A stretch of 64,000 bases of DNA from an uncultured Actinomycetes bacterium (GTDB taxonomy: Bacteria > Actinomycetota > Acidimicrobiia > Acidimicrobiales > RAAP-2), in assembly GCA_903870905.1 (NCBI GenBank), contig CAIQEU010000039.1, positions 150,531 through 214,530 on the forward strand, written 5' to 3'. Under the pieces are notes generated by a model that saw only the letters and a list, made by a program, of their open reading frames with translations, was not told the origin of the DNA and did no database searches. The position numbers and the translations under genes were made by a program. Within the stretch, counting starts at the first letter, position 1. The number at the start of each line of letters is the position of its first letter. Shown here in pieces: positions 7,986-16,912 of this stretch.

Positions 7986-9044
7986 GTGTCGCAGCACTCA
8001 CGCCGCTCGCCGTTGACGATTGCCATCGTCGGAACCGAATTAGCGTCCGTCCTCAATCCGACCGGCGGCTTGGAGCGCGTCGTGCAGTTGTGGTCGATTG
8101 GCCTCGCCGAGCGTGGCTACCGGGTCCTCCTCGTCGATCGCCGACCGAGTGAGCAACCACCGAGGTCAGCCACCGATGGCGGGGCAACCGTCCTCTCAGC
8201 AGACGACGATGACCTCGGCCCGCTCCTCGATGCGCACGGCGTCGACGTCGTGGTCTGCAACAACCGACCCTTCACGAGCGTCGGTCGTCGAGTGCGGGTG
8301 GACTGCTTCCACAACTACCCCCACGGGTGGGATGCTTCCGGGATCGTGGACGAGACCGCACTGGCCGCGCAACTCACCCGCACGACGCCAACGGCAGTCT
8401 CGACGGCGCTCGCTGACCACATCGTGCATCGCTTCGGGCTCCGTGAAGGAGCGGTGGCGACCACGCCACCACCCATCGATCCGATCTTCGCCGCCACGTC
8501 GCATCGTGGTGGCGGAGGAATCCTGTTCCCGAATCGACTCATGGAGAAGAAGGGGGTGCGCTCCACCCTGGCCGCGCTCGAGCGTGCTGGCCTCACCGAG
8601 CGAGCAACCTTCCTCGACTATACGACACCGTTCCTGCGGACCTCGGCCGAGTTCGTCGAGCTGCGCCAGTTGATCGTCGACGCCGGGGCGACGCTCGCTC
8701 CCCCGTGCACTCCTCCCCAACTCGCAGAGCGCTACGCCGCTGCCGATCTCGTCATCGCCGTTGCCACCGAGCCCGAGGGTCTCGGTCTCGTCCCCCTCGA
8801 GGCCCAGGTGGTCGGCGCTCCACTCGTGACCGCTGGACCAGGTGGCCTCGCAGAAGCCACGTTTCCTCCGAACCTCCACTGCGAAACCGCCGAGGTGGCC
8901 GAGCTCGCCGTCGCCATCACCGCCCGCCTCGCCAGCCCCGACGTGCCAGAACGATCGGCCGTCCTCGATCGCTACGGCGTTGAGGGAGCAACCGCCCACC
9001 TCGTCGCCGCGATCAACCGGGCCCGAGCCACCCAAGGAGTCTGA
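7986..9044 (+). CDS. Glycosyltransferase family 4 (GT-B)
   Basis: 352 residues from a GTG. The N-terminal domain begins with TIAIVG and has the acceptor-side Gly-rich loop PTGGLERVV. The C-terminal domain has the retaining GT4 donor motif EPEGLGLVPLEA (E-x7-E) near residue 260 and ILFPNRLMEKKG before it. It should transfer a hexose from a nucleotide sugar at the cytoplasmic side; donor and acceptor are unknown. The following hydrolase gene starts 4 nt after its stop with AAGGAG inside its last codons, so the two are very probably co-translated and may act on the same glycoside. Confidence 0.85.
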   Translation: MSQHSRRSPLTIAIVGTELASVLNPTGGLERVVQLWSIGLAERGYRVLLVDRRPSEQPPRSATDGGATVLSADDDDLGPLLDAHGVDVVVCNNRPFTSVGRRVRVDCFHNYPHGWDASGIVDETALAAQLTRTTPTAVSTALADHIVHRFGLREGAVATTPPPIDPIFAATSHRGGGGILFPNRLMEKKGVRSTLAALERAGLTERATFLDYTTPFLRTSAEFVELRQLIVDAGATLAPPCTPPQLAERYAAADLVIAVATEPEGLGLVPLEAQVVGAPLVTAGPGGLAEATFPPNLHCETAEVAELAVAITARLASPDVPERSAVLDRYGVEGATAHLVAAINRARATQGV

Positions 9045-9048
9045 CTGC

Positions 9049-10227
9049 ATGTCGATGGACCACCCAGCACTGCTCACCGCGGCCCGGACCCTCGCCACCG
9101 ACGTCCTCAACGCCAACTGGCGAGAGGACGGGGGCTACACGAGCCCCAACCTCGACACCTACCCATGGCAGTGGCTCTGGGACTCCTGCTTCCACGCCAT
9201 CATCTGGGCTGCCCTCGGCGACGAGCGCGCCGTTCGTGAACTCGAAGCGGTCTTCACCCACCAAGACGCCGTGGGATTCGTCCCCCACATGGGGTACCAA
9301 CTCGACCCCGAGGTGGCCACACCCCTCTGGGGCCGGAGTGGGTGCTCATCGATCTCCCAGCCCCCCATGTTCGGCCACGCGCTCTGCGAGCTGCACCGCG
9401 CTGGTCTCCCCGTTGGTCACTTGGTGGAACGAGCGGTGGCGGGAATTGCGTTCTTCGGCGAACACCGCCGGACGAACACTGGCCTGCTCCGGATCGTGCA
9501 CCCTTGGGAGAGTGGCGCCGACAACACCCCGCGGTGGGACCGCTTCTGCCCCGGTGGATTCGACAAAGCGCGGTGGATGACCGCGAAGATTGCCATGCTC
9601 GACACGATTTCGTTCGGGCCAACGGGCGCCCCGCTGCACAACCCCGCCTTCGACGTCGCTCCGGTGAGCTTCGCCGCACTGGTGGCGATGAACGCCGCGG
9701 ACATGGGGGCCACCTTCAACGTGCCCGAGCTCTCAAACCTCGCTGTCGAGCTCGGCGACGCCGTCGCATCGACCTTCGACCCCAGTCGAGGCACCTGGGT
9801 CGATCAGCTCGGCGACGGCGCGCCCGCTGGCGATGACGACGTCATCGACGCGCTCTTCGGACTCTTCGTCGACCGTCGCCCCGAGGCGCGTGCCACCGTC
9901 GCCGATGCACTCACGAACGAGGAACGGCTCGCTGCCCCCTTTGGACCCTGTGCGGTCAGTCGATCACACCCAGGCTTTGATCCGACCGGCTACTGGCGCG
10001 GGCCGCAGTGGCCGCACCTCACCTACCTCCTCGCGCTGGCCTGTCGAGCAGCCGGGCTCGATCACGAGGCGGCGCTCGCCGAAGATGGGTTGCTGCGCGG
10101 TGCCGTGCACTCCACCTTCGGTGAGTACATCAACCCGTTCACCGGAGGACCACTCGGCGCGCATCCACAGAGCTGGACCGGCCTCTCCATCGTCCATGCA
10201 GCCCATCGAGACCGCAGCGCACGGTGA
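9049..10227 (+). CDS. GH63-like (alpha/alpha)6 glycosidase, glucosyl/mannosylglycerate hydrolase-like
   Basis: 392 residues. Conserved motifs run in the order seen in glycosylglycerate hydrolases: PWQWLWDSCFHAI, GFVPHMGYQ, WGRSGCSSISQPPMFGHA, HPWESGADNTPRWD and YWRGPQWPHLTYLLA. The DS and ESG-D acidic residues are plausible catalytic acids. Mycobacterial and plant relatives of about 450 residues cleave glucosylglycerate or mannosylglycerate, compatible solutes. This one is shorter but has all the blocks. ATG 9049 is chosen because AAGGAG sits 9 nt upstream. Coupling to a GT4 suggests turnover of a glycosylated solute, though a different substrate is possible. Confidence 0.75.
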   Translation: MSMDHPALLTAARTLATDVLNANWREDGGYTSPNLDTYPWQWLWDSCFHAIIWAALGDERAVRELEAVFTHQDAVGFVPHMGYQLDPEVATPLWGRSGCSSISQPPMFGHALCELHRAGLPVGHLVERAVAGIAFFGEHRRTNTGLLRIVHPWESGADNTPRWDRFCPGGFDKARWMTAKIAMLDTISFGPTGAPLHNPAFDVAPVSFAALVAMNAADMGATFNVPELSNLAVELGDAVASTFDPSRGTWVDQLGDGAPAGDDDVIDALFGLFVDRRPEARATVADALTNEERLAAPFGPCAVSRSHPGFDPTGYWRGPQWPHLTYLLALACRAAGLDHEAALAEDGLLRGAVHSTFGEYINPFTGGPLGAHPQSWTGLSIVHAAHRDRSAR

Positions 10228-10297
10228 CGCGCCGCCGGCCGGATCTCGTGGCCCGTCGCTAGAGTGGAATTGCCGTTCGGCCCTCGAAGGAGAACCC

Positions 10298-11194
10298 ATG
10301 CACCGTCGTTCCATTCGCTCCATCGTCGCTGCTGCGGCCCTCGCCCTCAGCGTGACGGGAATCGCTGCGGTGAGCCCTTCGGGTGCCTCTGCGAAGACGA
10401 CGATGTACCACGTCGCCCTCGGTGACTCCTACGCCGAGGGGTACCAACCCGGCTACCCCGCCAGTCAGCTCGAGACGCTGCACGGCTACAACAACCAGGT
10501 CGATGCGCTGCTCAAGCCCAAGCACCCAATGACGCTCGAGAACTTTGGATGTGGTGGAGCGACGACAACCTCCATTCTCCACTCCATCGACTGCCCGGCC
10601 TACGCCGCTCATGGTGTCCACTACCCAACGACGACTCAAGCAGCCGCTGCACTGGCCTTCATTTCCGCCCACCCCGGCCAGATCGGACTCATCACGATCT
10701 CCATTGGCGGCAACGACTTCGACAACTGCATTGGCCAGACCGACGCCGTCACCTGCGTGAGCAACGCCATGGCGCCCATGAAGGCCAACGTCGAGACCCT
10801 CGTCAGCGAACTGCGGGCCGCAGCAGGACCGACCGTGGCGATGATCGCGACGACCTACCCTGACGTGGTCCTCGGTGCCTGGGTGGCCACCCCGCCGAAC
10901 ATCGACTTCGCCAAGTTGTCGATCACGGCCTTCGGCCTCCTCATCAACCCGAACCTCGCGGCTGCCTACGCTGCCTCCAACGTGACCTTCGTCAACGTGA
11001 CGTCGGCCACCGGGGCGTTCACCCCGCTGACGACGACCACCAAGCTCGCCCCCTACGGCACGATCCCCGTCGCGGTTGCCAAGGTCTGCACGCTGACCTG
11101 GTTCTGCGCCAAGGGTGACATCCACCCGAAGCCAGCTGGCTACACGCTGATTGCGAAGCTCGTGGCCACCGCGTACGCCAAGTTGGTCAAGTAG
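10298..11194 (+). CDS. Secreted SGNH/GDSL hydrolase
   Basis: 298 residues. A clear Sec signal peptide covers about residues 1-32 (RRSIRSIVAAAALALS... ASA). The SGNH blocks are present: GDSYAEGY (nucleophile Ser), the Gly of block II in FGCGGATT, GGND in block III, and DIHPKPAGY with the Asp/His pair in block V. Paired cysteines in the body suggest disulfides, as in Streptomyces secreted lipases and esterases. It probably hydrolyses an ester outside the cell. The ATG has GAAGGAGA 6 nt upstream. The convergent mftD gene begins its stop only 4 nt beyond. Confidence 0.88.
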   Translation: MHRRSIRSIVAAAALALSVTGIAAVSPSGASAKTTMYHVALGDSYAEGYQPGYPASQLETLHGYNNQVDALLKPKHPMTLENFGCGGATTTSILHSIDCPAYAAHGVHYPTTTQAAAALAFISAHPGQIGLITISIGGNDFDNCIGQTDAVTCVSNAMAPMKANVETLVSELRAAAGPTVAMIATTYPDVVLGAWVATPPNIDFAKLSITAFGLLINPNLAAAYAASNVTFVNVTSATGAFTPLTTTTKLAPYGTIPVAVAKVCTLTWFCAKGDIHPKPAGYTLIAKLVATAYAKLVK

Positions 11195-11197
11195 GGC

Positions 11198-12370
11198 TCA
11201 GGCCCCGAGGGTCCGGAAGAACCCATCAGGAGCGACCACGTCGTCTCGGGAGAGGTCGGCAATGGACGCCTTGCCGAGACCGAGCAACGTGGCATCGATG
11301 CCGTTGCGGAGCACGTCGAGGACGTTCTCGACGCCCGCTTGACCGTTGGCTGCCAGTCCCCAGAGGTAGGCGCGACCGATCATCACCGCATCGGCACCGA
11401 GCACCAGGGCCTTGACCACGTCGCTGCCACGTCGGACACCACCATCGAGCAGGATCTCAATGTCCGCGCCGACCGCATCGGCGATCGCCGGGAGGGCTCG
11501 GAGTGGGCTTGGGGTTCCATCCAAGTTGTTGCCGCCGTGGTTGGAGACTGAGAGCGCCGTGGCACCACAGTCGACGACCCGCTTGGCGTCATCGACTCGG
11601 CACACACCTTTGACCATGAACGGTCCATCCCACTGGGCCCGGAGCCAAGCGAGGTCCTCCCAGGTCGGCAGCGCCGACTGCATCCACTCGTAGTAGGCCC
11701 CGAAGAAGGTCGGCGCCTTGGCGCCGGGGGCAGCCATGTTGGGGGTGCTGAGATCGGGCAGATGACCACTCTTCACGAAGTCCCAGAACCACCGAGGACG
11801 AGACAGCGCCTGCGGCGCGAGTTTGACCATGGTCTTCAGATCGAGTTTCTCCGGGATCCACGGACTTCCCCAGTCCCGACCGTTGGAGAAGGACCAGTCG
11901 AGGGTCACGATGATGCCGGTTGCACCGGCGGCCTTCGCCCGCTCCATACGGTGGACGAGGGTGTCCTTGTCGCCAGCCCAGTACATCTGGAAGAGCACCT
12001 TGTCGTTGACCGAAGCGACCTCTTCGATGGACTTCGATGCGAAGGAGGAGAGGCCCATCGCCAGACCTCGATTGGCTGCAGCACGAGCGACGGCGACCTC
12101 TCCATCGGGATGCACTGCTTGGACACCGGTCGGTGAGATCACGACCGGCATCGACACCTCATGGCCGAGGATGGAGGTCGCCATGTGGCGCTCACGGGGG
12201 AGGTTCGCCATGTGCGGCGCGAAGCCCAACTGATCGAAGGCAGCGAGGTTGTCTGCAGAGGACAACCCCTTCTCTGCGCCGGCGATGAGGGCGCCGTACA
12301 CCGATGCTGGCAGGCGCTTCTCTGCTCGTCGCTGTGCAACGGCAACCGTTTCGAACCAGGCGTTCCCCAC
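11198..12370 (-). CDS. mftD: Mycofactocin maturation flavoprotein MftD (pre-mycofactocin synthase)
   Basis: 390 residues of the FMN-dependent alpha-hydroxy-acid dehydrogenase family. The closing ISPTGVQAVHP, GLSSFASKSIEEV, SVSNHGGNNLDGTPSPLRAL and MIGRAYLWGLAANGQAGVEN match MftD closely rather than lactate oxidase. MftD oxidatively deaminates and cyclises the C-terminal Val-Tyr-derived AHDP intermediate to give pre-mycofactocin. GTG 12370 is chosen: GGAG lies 5 nt upstream and the protein then starts at the family's usual NAWFETVA. No mftA, B, C, E or F is seen in the window, so this copy is detached from the core operon. An mft-type SDR lies 6 kb away. Confidence 0.88.
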   Translation of the reverse strand: MGNAWFETVAVAQRRAEKRLPASVYGALIAGAEKGLSSADNLAAFDQLGFAPHMANLPRERHMATSILGHEVSMPVVISPTGVQAVHPDGEVAVARAAANRGLAMGLSSFASKSIEEVASVNDKVLFQMYWAGDKDTLVHRMERAKAAGATGIIVTLDWSFSNGRDWGSPWIPEKLDLKTMVKLAPQALSRPRWFWDFVKSGHLPDLSTPNMAAPGAKAPTFFGAYYEWMQSALPTWEDLAWLRAQWDGPFMVKGVCRVDDAKRVVDCGATALSVSNHGGNNLDGTPSPLRALPAIADAVGADIEILLDGGVRRGSDVVKALVLGADAVMIGRAYLWGLAANGQAGVENVLDVLRNGIDATLLGLGKASIADLSRDDVVAPDGFFRTLGA

Positions 12371-12437
12371 CAGCACTCCTCTCGTAGCCTTCGCAGATGC
12401 TACCGGGCGGTTCGACTCCGCCTCACGAGTGGCTCCG

Positions 12438-13865
12438 TCAGTGGATCGTGGTCTTGATCGACGTCTGCGCAGGTGCAATGTGGGGTGACCCACTGAACCG
12501 AGCGGTGAAGGTCGTGGTGCCCTTCGTGGTGAGGACCGTCCGACACTGTGCGAAACCAGCGGTCGTCATCGCCACTGCAGTGCAGCCCTTGAGCGAGGTC
12601 GACCCCTTGAGGAACGCCACGGTGCCGCTCCCCTCACTCGGTTGCACTCGTGCGATGAGGGTCACAGCGCTGGTCGCGCCCACCTTGAGCGTCGTCACCG
12701 ACAGCTGCACCGTGGCCACGTCGCGCTGAATGGTGATGACGACATGCGGTGCGACCGATCCGGCCACGGCCCCTCCACCTGAGAACGTCGCGCCAACACT
12801 GAAGGTGCCGAGTGCGGACCACGTCACCGTGCAGGTCGCCACCTTGGTGGTTGAGACCCCCGCAGTGCACAGCGGAGACCCGCCAGCGGTGAACGTCACC
12901 GTTCCTGGTGCGTTCTGATCGACGACACTCACCGTCGCCGTCAGCGTTGCCGAAGCGCCGTAGGTGATGGTGGTCGACGACACGGTGATCGTGGTGGTAC
13001 TCGGGAGCCGGGTGACGGTGAGGACGTGGCTCCCCTGTGACCGCAGGTGGTCGACATCACCGTTGTAGGCCGCAGCAATCGTGTGCGCGCCAATACCGAG
13101 ATCGGAGGTCGTGCAGGTGGCGATGCCACCCACCACGGCGACAGCGCTGCAACCGCCAAGTGGTGTTGCGCCGTCGTTGAAGGACACCGTGCCGGTGGAT
13201 CCTGCGGGTTGCACGGTTGCTGTGATCGCAACTGGTACCCCGACGGCGACGGAGGACTTCGAGACCGTCACCACCGTGGTCGTGGCCACCGCTGGAGGAT
13301 GCACCGTGACCGTGAGGGTGGTCGACGACGCCAAGTGACCGCTGTCGCCGCTGTAGGTCGCCGTCAGCACATTGGCACCGAGCCCGAGCGCACTCGTCGC
13401 GCAGGTGGCCGACGCTGCCGTGATGGGAACTGCGGTGCAACCAGGAATCGTGCCCGCTCCGTCAGTGAAGGCAACGGTCCCCGTCGCCTCGCTCGGCGTG
13501 ATGGTTGCGGTCACCGTGGCTTGTTGACCAATGATCACGATGGTCGGGAGGGCGACGAGCGCCGTCGTCGTGGCAACCGGCGCCGGTGTCATAACCACCG
13601 TCGTCGAGCTGAGGGAGTTGCCGTAGGTCCCATCACCGGAGTACGTGGCGGTGATGGCGTCCGTGCCGACGGTGAGGCCACTCGTCGCACAGGTCGCGAC
13701 GGACGCAACGAGTGCCACGGCACCACATCCTGAGATTGCAGCACCATCCACGGAGAACGCCACCGTCCCCGTTGCTGCCGGTGGGGTGACCGTCGCCGTG
13801 AGGGTGACGGTGGTCCCAGCAACCGCCGCAGTTGGTGCTGCGGTCACCGTCGTCGTGGTGCTGAG
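12438..13865 (-). repeat. Five tandem Ig-like repeats of about 90 residues in the S53 peptidase
   Basis: Each unit has the plan TxTxV.. GTVxF .. GCxAV .. ATCxTS .. G...I.ATYSGD. The paired cysteines recur in every unit, sometimes shifted, and probably form a disulfide. Units begin at the motifs STTTTV, VATTTA, VATTTV, PSTTTI and DVATVQ. Sequences differ enough that the array is old rather than newly duplicated. Confidence 0.85.
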
Positions 13866-16016
13866 CGCTCGCACGAGCACCGTGGGAGAGGTGGCCACCT
13901 CCACCGGGGCGACGTTGCCCGGAGACTCTGTGGCAAGAAAACGCCACGACCCCGCCGTCGTCGGCACGGCAACCGGCTGCGCCGTCGTTCCGAAGCTCAC
14001 CGTGACCGTTGCGTTCGGTGCGAGGTTGAGGTCGGTGACCGTAATCGTGTGGTCGAGCACCGAGAGGGTCCCAGCCGAGGTCGTGACCATCCCTGGTGCA
14101 GCCCCGGTCGTCGGTGCGGTCCACCCTGATGGCACGACCAAGGAGATGGTGCCATCGGTGACTCCGGTGGTGGGTGCGGTGTAGGTGAAGGTGAGATTTG
14201 TCTGCGATCCCGCGGTGACCGATGCCGGTGATGCCGTGACCGATCCGGCTCCAGCAGCGCTGACGGGAGCGGCACACAGCGCGGTGACCACCTTGTCAGC
14301 ATTGGGCGAACCAACACCGGTCACCCGATCCCACCCAACACCTGCGGAGTAGGTGCCGTTCGACCCAGCGGTCACGTCGTTCGTCATCCCGGCCGTGCGC
14401 TGGGCGTAGAGGGTTGGATTGATGAAACCCACGGCACCACAGCGCTGGACCGCAGCGAGCACGATGGATGCCCACAGCGGTGTCGAGAGCGATGTGCCAC
14501 CAATGCCGGTCGTCGTCCCGCACCACCCGAGACAGTGCGGCGTGTCGTAGATCGTGAACCCCGGTGATCCCGCCAGCGCCGACACGTCGGGGGTTGCTCG
14601 CCGGTATCCACTCTCCCCGAGGTACGTCGACGACGTACTCGAGGTGTTGACCGGCGCACACGCTGCCGACGCCCCGAGCGCTCCGGCTTGGTAGCACGGC
14701 GCGATCCAGAGCTTGGAGTTGCCTCCTCCAGAGCCGCTCCACGCCGTCTCGTTCGGGGGCGAGACGTAGGCCGTGAGCGTCGTGCCGCCAACAGCGGTCA
14801 CGAAAGGCTGCGACGATGGATCGGAGATGATGTTGACCCCACCGCTCGTTCCACCGCAGGTGGAACCGAAGTCACCGCTAGCTGCCAACACGGTTTGCCC
14901 CTGGAGGGCTGCAGCTTCGAACACCGTGTTCTCGGACTGCGTGAACGATGGATTGCTCGTCAACGCGTTCTCGCAGAAGCTCCACGAGGTGGAGATCACC
15001 GATGCGGTGTCATCGGCCACGAACTGGTTGAAGCTCGACAAGACGCCCGCGGTCGAGTTGGGGCTGGCGTAGTCGATGAGGGTGGCGCCGGGGACGAGTT
15101 CTTGCACCACTTCGATGTCAGAGGTGGCCTCAGTCTGCGCACTCCCTCCGAGAGCAGCAGCGCCGCCAAGAGGGGCGTTCTCCACCTGGAGCGTCGGGGA
15201 GATGGCGTAGCAGGTGTCGAAGGTGGCGACGTCTGACGACGAGTACTGGGCCACTTCTTGCACGGCGATGGTTTTCCCAGCGCCGAGTGACCCGCTCGTG
15301 GCAAGGGCGCTCAGGTTGTAGGTCGTGGCCAAGTCGATGGCATTGGCCGATCCGTTCACCGCCGAGGCGCATGCCTTTGGAATCGTCGGTCGGACGGTGG
15401 TCCGAGGGGCGTGGTTCGTGGTGGCGATGGCCGGGACTGCACGATTCGCGCTGTCGTCAATGGTGACGCCGGCGACGAGCGGCGTCAGTCCAGCGGGCAC
15501 GAGCGGCGCAGTCTCGTTTGCGACACGGTTGCCACGGGAGGTCTCGACCGTGTGCAGCGAAAACGCGAAGGTCTGCTGCATGGTGCTCGCCGAGCCTGAG
15601 ACCGGGAGGAGGAATCGATTCGCAGCAATCGGACCCACGGTCAGCCCCGCTCGACGCAGTGCAGAGGAAACGGCAGCGACGGTCGCAGCGGTCGGCGCGA
15701 ACCTCTTCAGGAACTCGCCTCGTGCCAGCAGCGGATGGCCGGGCCGCACGCCACCGAGTTCCACGCGACGAACGAGAGCGTCGAATTGCTCTTGATTCCG
15801 AAGGCGCAGGGCGACGAGTGCGCTGACCTGAGTTCGGGGCGCCACCGAGGTCACAGTGCCGGTCGAGGGCGTCGGCCTCCCTGCTGTCGTCATCGCCACC
15901 GCTGGTGTAGCCACGCCCATTTGGAGGACCGTCACCACGAGGGCAACCATGGCGAGACAACTCGCGGCGCGGCGCGAAGCCACCAAACCGCGACCCCGCT
16001 GAGCGACGGTTGCCAT
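12438..16016 (-). CDS. Secreted S53 (sedolisin/kumamolisin) peptidase with C-terminal Ig-like repeats
   Basis: 1192 residues. A signal peptide (about 1-42) is followed by a pro-kumamolisin activation domain (about 50-190) and the catalytic domain (about 215-575). Catalytic features are the E-x3-D pair in TEATSDIEVV, the oxyanion Asp in ASGDFGS and the Ser in GGTSLSTP. A fibronectin-like segment (about 590-715) and five Ig-like Big_3-type repeats follow. S53 enzymes are acid-active serine-carboxyl peptidases. The repeats suggest surface or glycan attachment. The start is leaderless, with TAGGGT 6 nt upstream. mftD follows on the same strand but the 67-nt gap and unrelated function argue against one unit. 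Confidence 0.93.
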   Translation of the reverse strand: MATVAQRGRGLVASRRAASCLAMVALVVTVLQMGVATPAVAMTTAGRPTPSTGTVTSVAPRTQVSALVALRLRNQEQFDALVRRVELGGVRPGHPLLARGEFLKRFAPTAATVAAVSSALRRAGLTVGPIAANRFLLPVSGSASTMQQTFAFSLHTVETSRGNRVANETAPLVPAGLTPLVAGVTIDDSANRAVPAIATTNHAPRTTVRPTIPKACASAVNGSANAIDLATTYNLSALATSGSLGAGKTIAVQEVAQYSSSDVATFDTCYAISPTLQVENAPLGGAAALGGSAQTEATSDIEVVQELVPGATLIDYASPNSTAGVLSSFNQFVADDTASVISTSWSFCENALTSNPSFTQSENTVFEAAALQGQTVLAASGDFGSTCGGTSGGVNIISDPSSQPFVTAVGGTTLTAYVSPPNETAWSGSGGGNSKLWIAPCYQAGALGASAACAPVNTSSTSSTYLGESGYRRATPDVSALAGSPGFTIYDTPHCLGWCGTTTGIGGTSLSTPLWASIVLAAVQRCGAVGFINPTLYAQRTAGMTNDVTAGSNGTYSAGVGWDRVTGVGSPNADKVVTALCAAPVSAAGAGSVTASPASVTAGSQTNLTFTYTAPTTGVTDGTISLVVPSGWTAPTTGAAPGMVTTSAGTLSVLDHTITVTDLNLAPNATVTVSFGTTAQPVAVPTTAGSWRFLATESPGNVAPVEVATSPTVLVRALSTTTTVTAAPTAAVAGTTVTLTATVTPPAATGTVAFSVDGAAISGCGAVALVASVATCATSGLTVGTDAITATYSGDGTYGNSLSSTTVVMTPAPVATTTALVALPTIVIIGQQATVTATITPSEATGTVAFTDGAGTIPGCTAVPITAASATCATSALGLGANVLTATYSGDSGHLASSTTLTVTVHPPAVATTTVVTVSKSSVAVGVPVAITATVQPAGSTGTVSFNDGATPLGGCSAVAVVGGIATCTTSDLGIGAHTIAAAYNGDVDHLRSQGSHVLTVTRLPSTTTITVSSTTITYGASATLTATVSVVDQNAPGTVTFTAGGSPLCTAGVSTTKVATCTVTWSALGTFSVGATFSGGGAVAGSVAPHVVITIQRDVATVQLSVTTLKVGATSAVTLIARVQPSEGSGTVAFLKGSTSLKGCTAVAMTTAGFAQCRTVLTTKGTTTFTARFSGSPHIAPAQTSIKTTIH

Positions 16017-16022
16017 GAGCGA

Positions 16023-16028
16023 ACCCTA
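16023..16028 (-). promoter_or_regulatory. -10 box of a leaderless start (TAGGGT)
   Basis: On the minus strand TAGGGT is followed by 6 nt and the ATG at 16016 of the S53 peptidase gene. No ribosome site is present. Confidence 0.5.
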
Positions 16029-16079
16029 GCCGGCCTCCCCCACCATCTTCCCGCTCACTCATGGAGTTCTCAGGTCAAC

Positions 16080-16085
16080 TAGGTT
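16080..16085 (+). promoter_or_regulatory. -10 box upstream of the pilD leader ORF (TAGGTT)
   Basis: TAGGTT, 6 nt, then GTG at 16092. The GTG is out of frame with the prepilin peptidase and opens a 10-codon ORF instead. Confidence 0.45.
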
Positions 16086-16091
16086 CGGCCC

Positions 16092-16124
16092 GTGCACATG
16101 AACGAACTGCGCGAGTTGCCATGA
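16092..16124 (+). CDS. Putative 10-codon leader peptide coupled to pilD
   Basis: The ORF reads MHMNELRELP and stops at TGA 16122-16124, overlapping the ATG of the prepilin peptidase gene (ATGA at 16121-16124). Its GTG has a TANNNT box 6 nt upstream, the spacing of the leaderless starts in this window. If transcription begins here, ribosomes on the leader would be delivered to the pilD start, which has no good ribosome site of its own. This is inference from spacing only; the peptide itself need not have a function. Confidence 0.4.
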   Translation: MHMNELRELP

Positions 16125-16906
16125 CCCTCGCAACGGAGAACTGGGGCATTGGCATCACCTTGGCCGTGCTCGGCCTCGCGATTGGCTCGTTCTTGAACGT
16201 CGTGATCCACCGGGTTCCGCGCAACCTCTCGGTGATCCGACCGAGGTCATCGTGCCCGCAGTGTCGCAGAACCCTCGCTCCGGTCGAGAACATTCCCGTC
16301 CTGTCCTGGATGCTGCTGCGAGGTCGGTGCCGTGGATGCGAGACACCCATCAGTTTCCGGTATCCACTGGTCGAGCTCGGCACGGCGATTTGCTTCGTCG
16401 CCACCTTCGCTCGCTTCGGTCGAGACTGGATCCTGCTCCCGTTCGAACTTGGCGTGGCGGGAATGATCGCGCTGGCCGTCATCGATGCCGAAAATCTCGT
16501 CCTTCCAAAGCGCATCGTGTGGCTCCACCTTGGCCTCGTTGCGAGCACCATGGCCACCGTCGCGATCACGACGCATCGGCTCAGCGCACTCGGCACTGCG
16601 GCCGGCGTCGCCATCGTGTGGTGCGGCGCGTTCTTCGCCATCAACGCTGCAGCCCCCAGGCTGCTCGGATTCGGCGACGTCCGCTACAGCCTGGTCCTCG
16701 GACTCCTGCTCGGCTGGATCAGCATCCCGACCGCCCTCGTTGGGTACTTCCTGGCCAACCTCGTTGGAGTCCTCGTGACCATGGTGTTGCTCGGCCTCAA
16801 GAAGACCACGAGGGACACTCCACTCCCCTACGGCACCTACTTGAGTGTGGGCACGATGCTCGGCATCTGGTTCGGTGCTGATCTCCTCCACGCCATCGGC
16901 CACTGA
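16121..16906 (+). CDS. pilD: Prepilin peptidase / type IV leader peptidase (A24)
   Basis: 261 residues with about eight membrane segments. The N-terminal domain has the family's zinc-type cysteine pairs CPQC and CRGC and the GSFLNVVIHRVPR entry motif of the methylation region. The aspartyl peptidase Asp residues are in AVIDAEN and GFGDVR (GxGD-type). It cleaves after the Gly of prepilin leaders and N-methylates the new terminus. Clients are encoded just downstream on the other strand: a FTLIE pilin, two large prepilins and a PilX-like protein. ATG 16121 is chosen because it overlaps the leader ORF stop; no strong ribosome site precedes it. Confidence 0.93.
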   Translation: MTLATENWGIGITLAVLGLAIGSFLNVVIHRVPRNLSVIRPRSSCPQCRRTLAPVENIPVLSWMLLRGRCRGCETPISFRYPLVELGTAICFVATFARFGRDWILLPFELGVAGMIALAVIDAENLVLPKRIVWLHLGLVASTMATVAITTHRLSALGTAAGVAIVWCGAFFAINAAAPRLLGFGDVRYSLVLGLLLGWISIPTALVGYFLANLVGVLVTMVLLGLKKTTRDTPLPYGTYLSVGTMLGIWFGADLLHAIGH

Positions 16907-16912
16907 CGCCCC

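Noticed and set aside
12438..13865. Periodic repeats in the S53 gene as a possible CRISPR or DNA-level tandem array
   Set aside because: The periodicity is at protein level (Ig-like domains); DNA units are diverged and lack short identical direct repeats with spacers.
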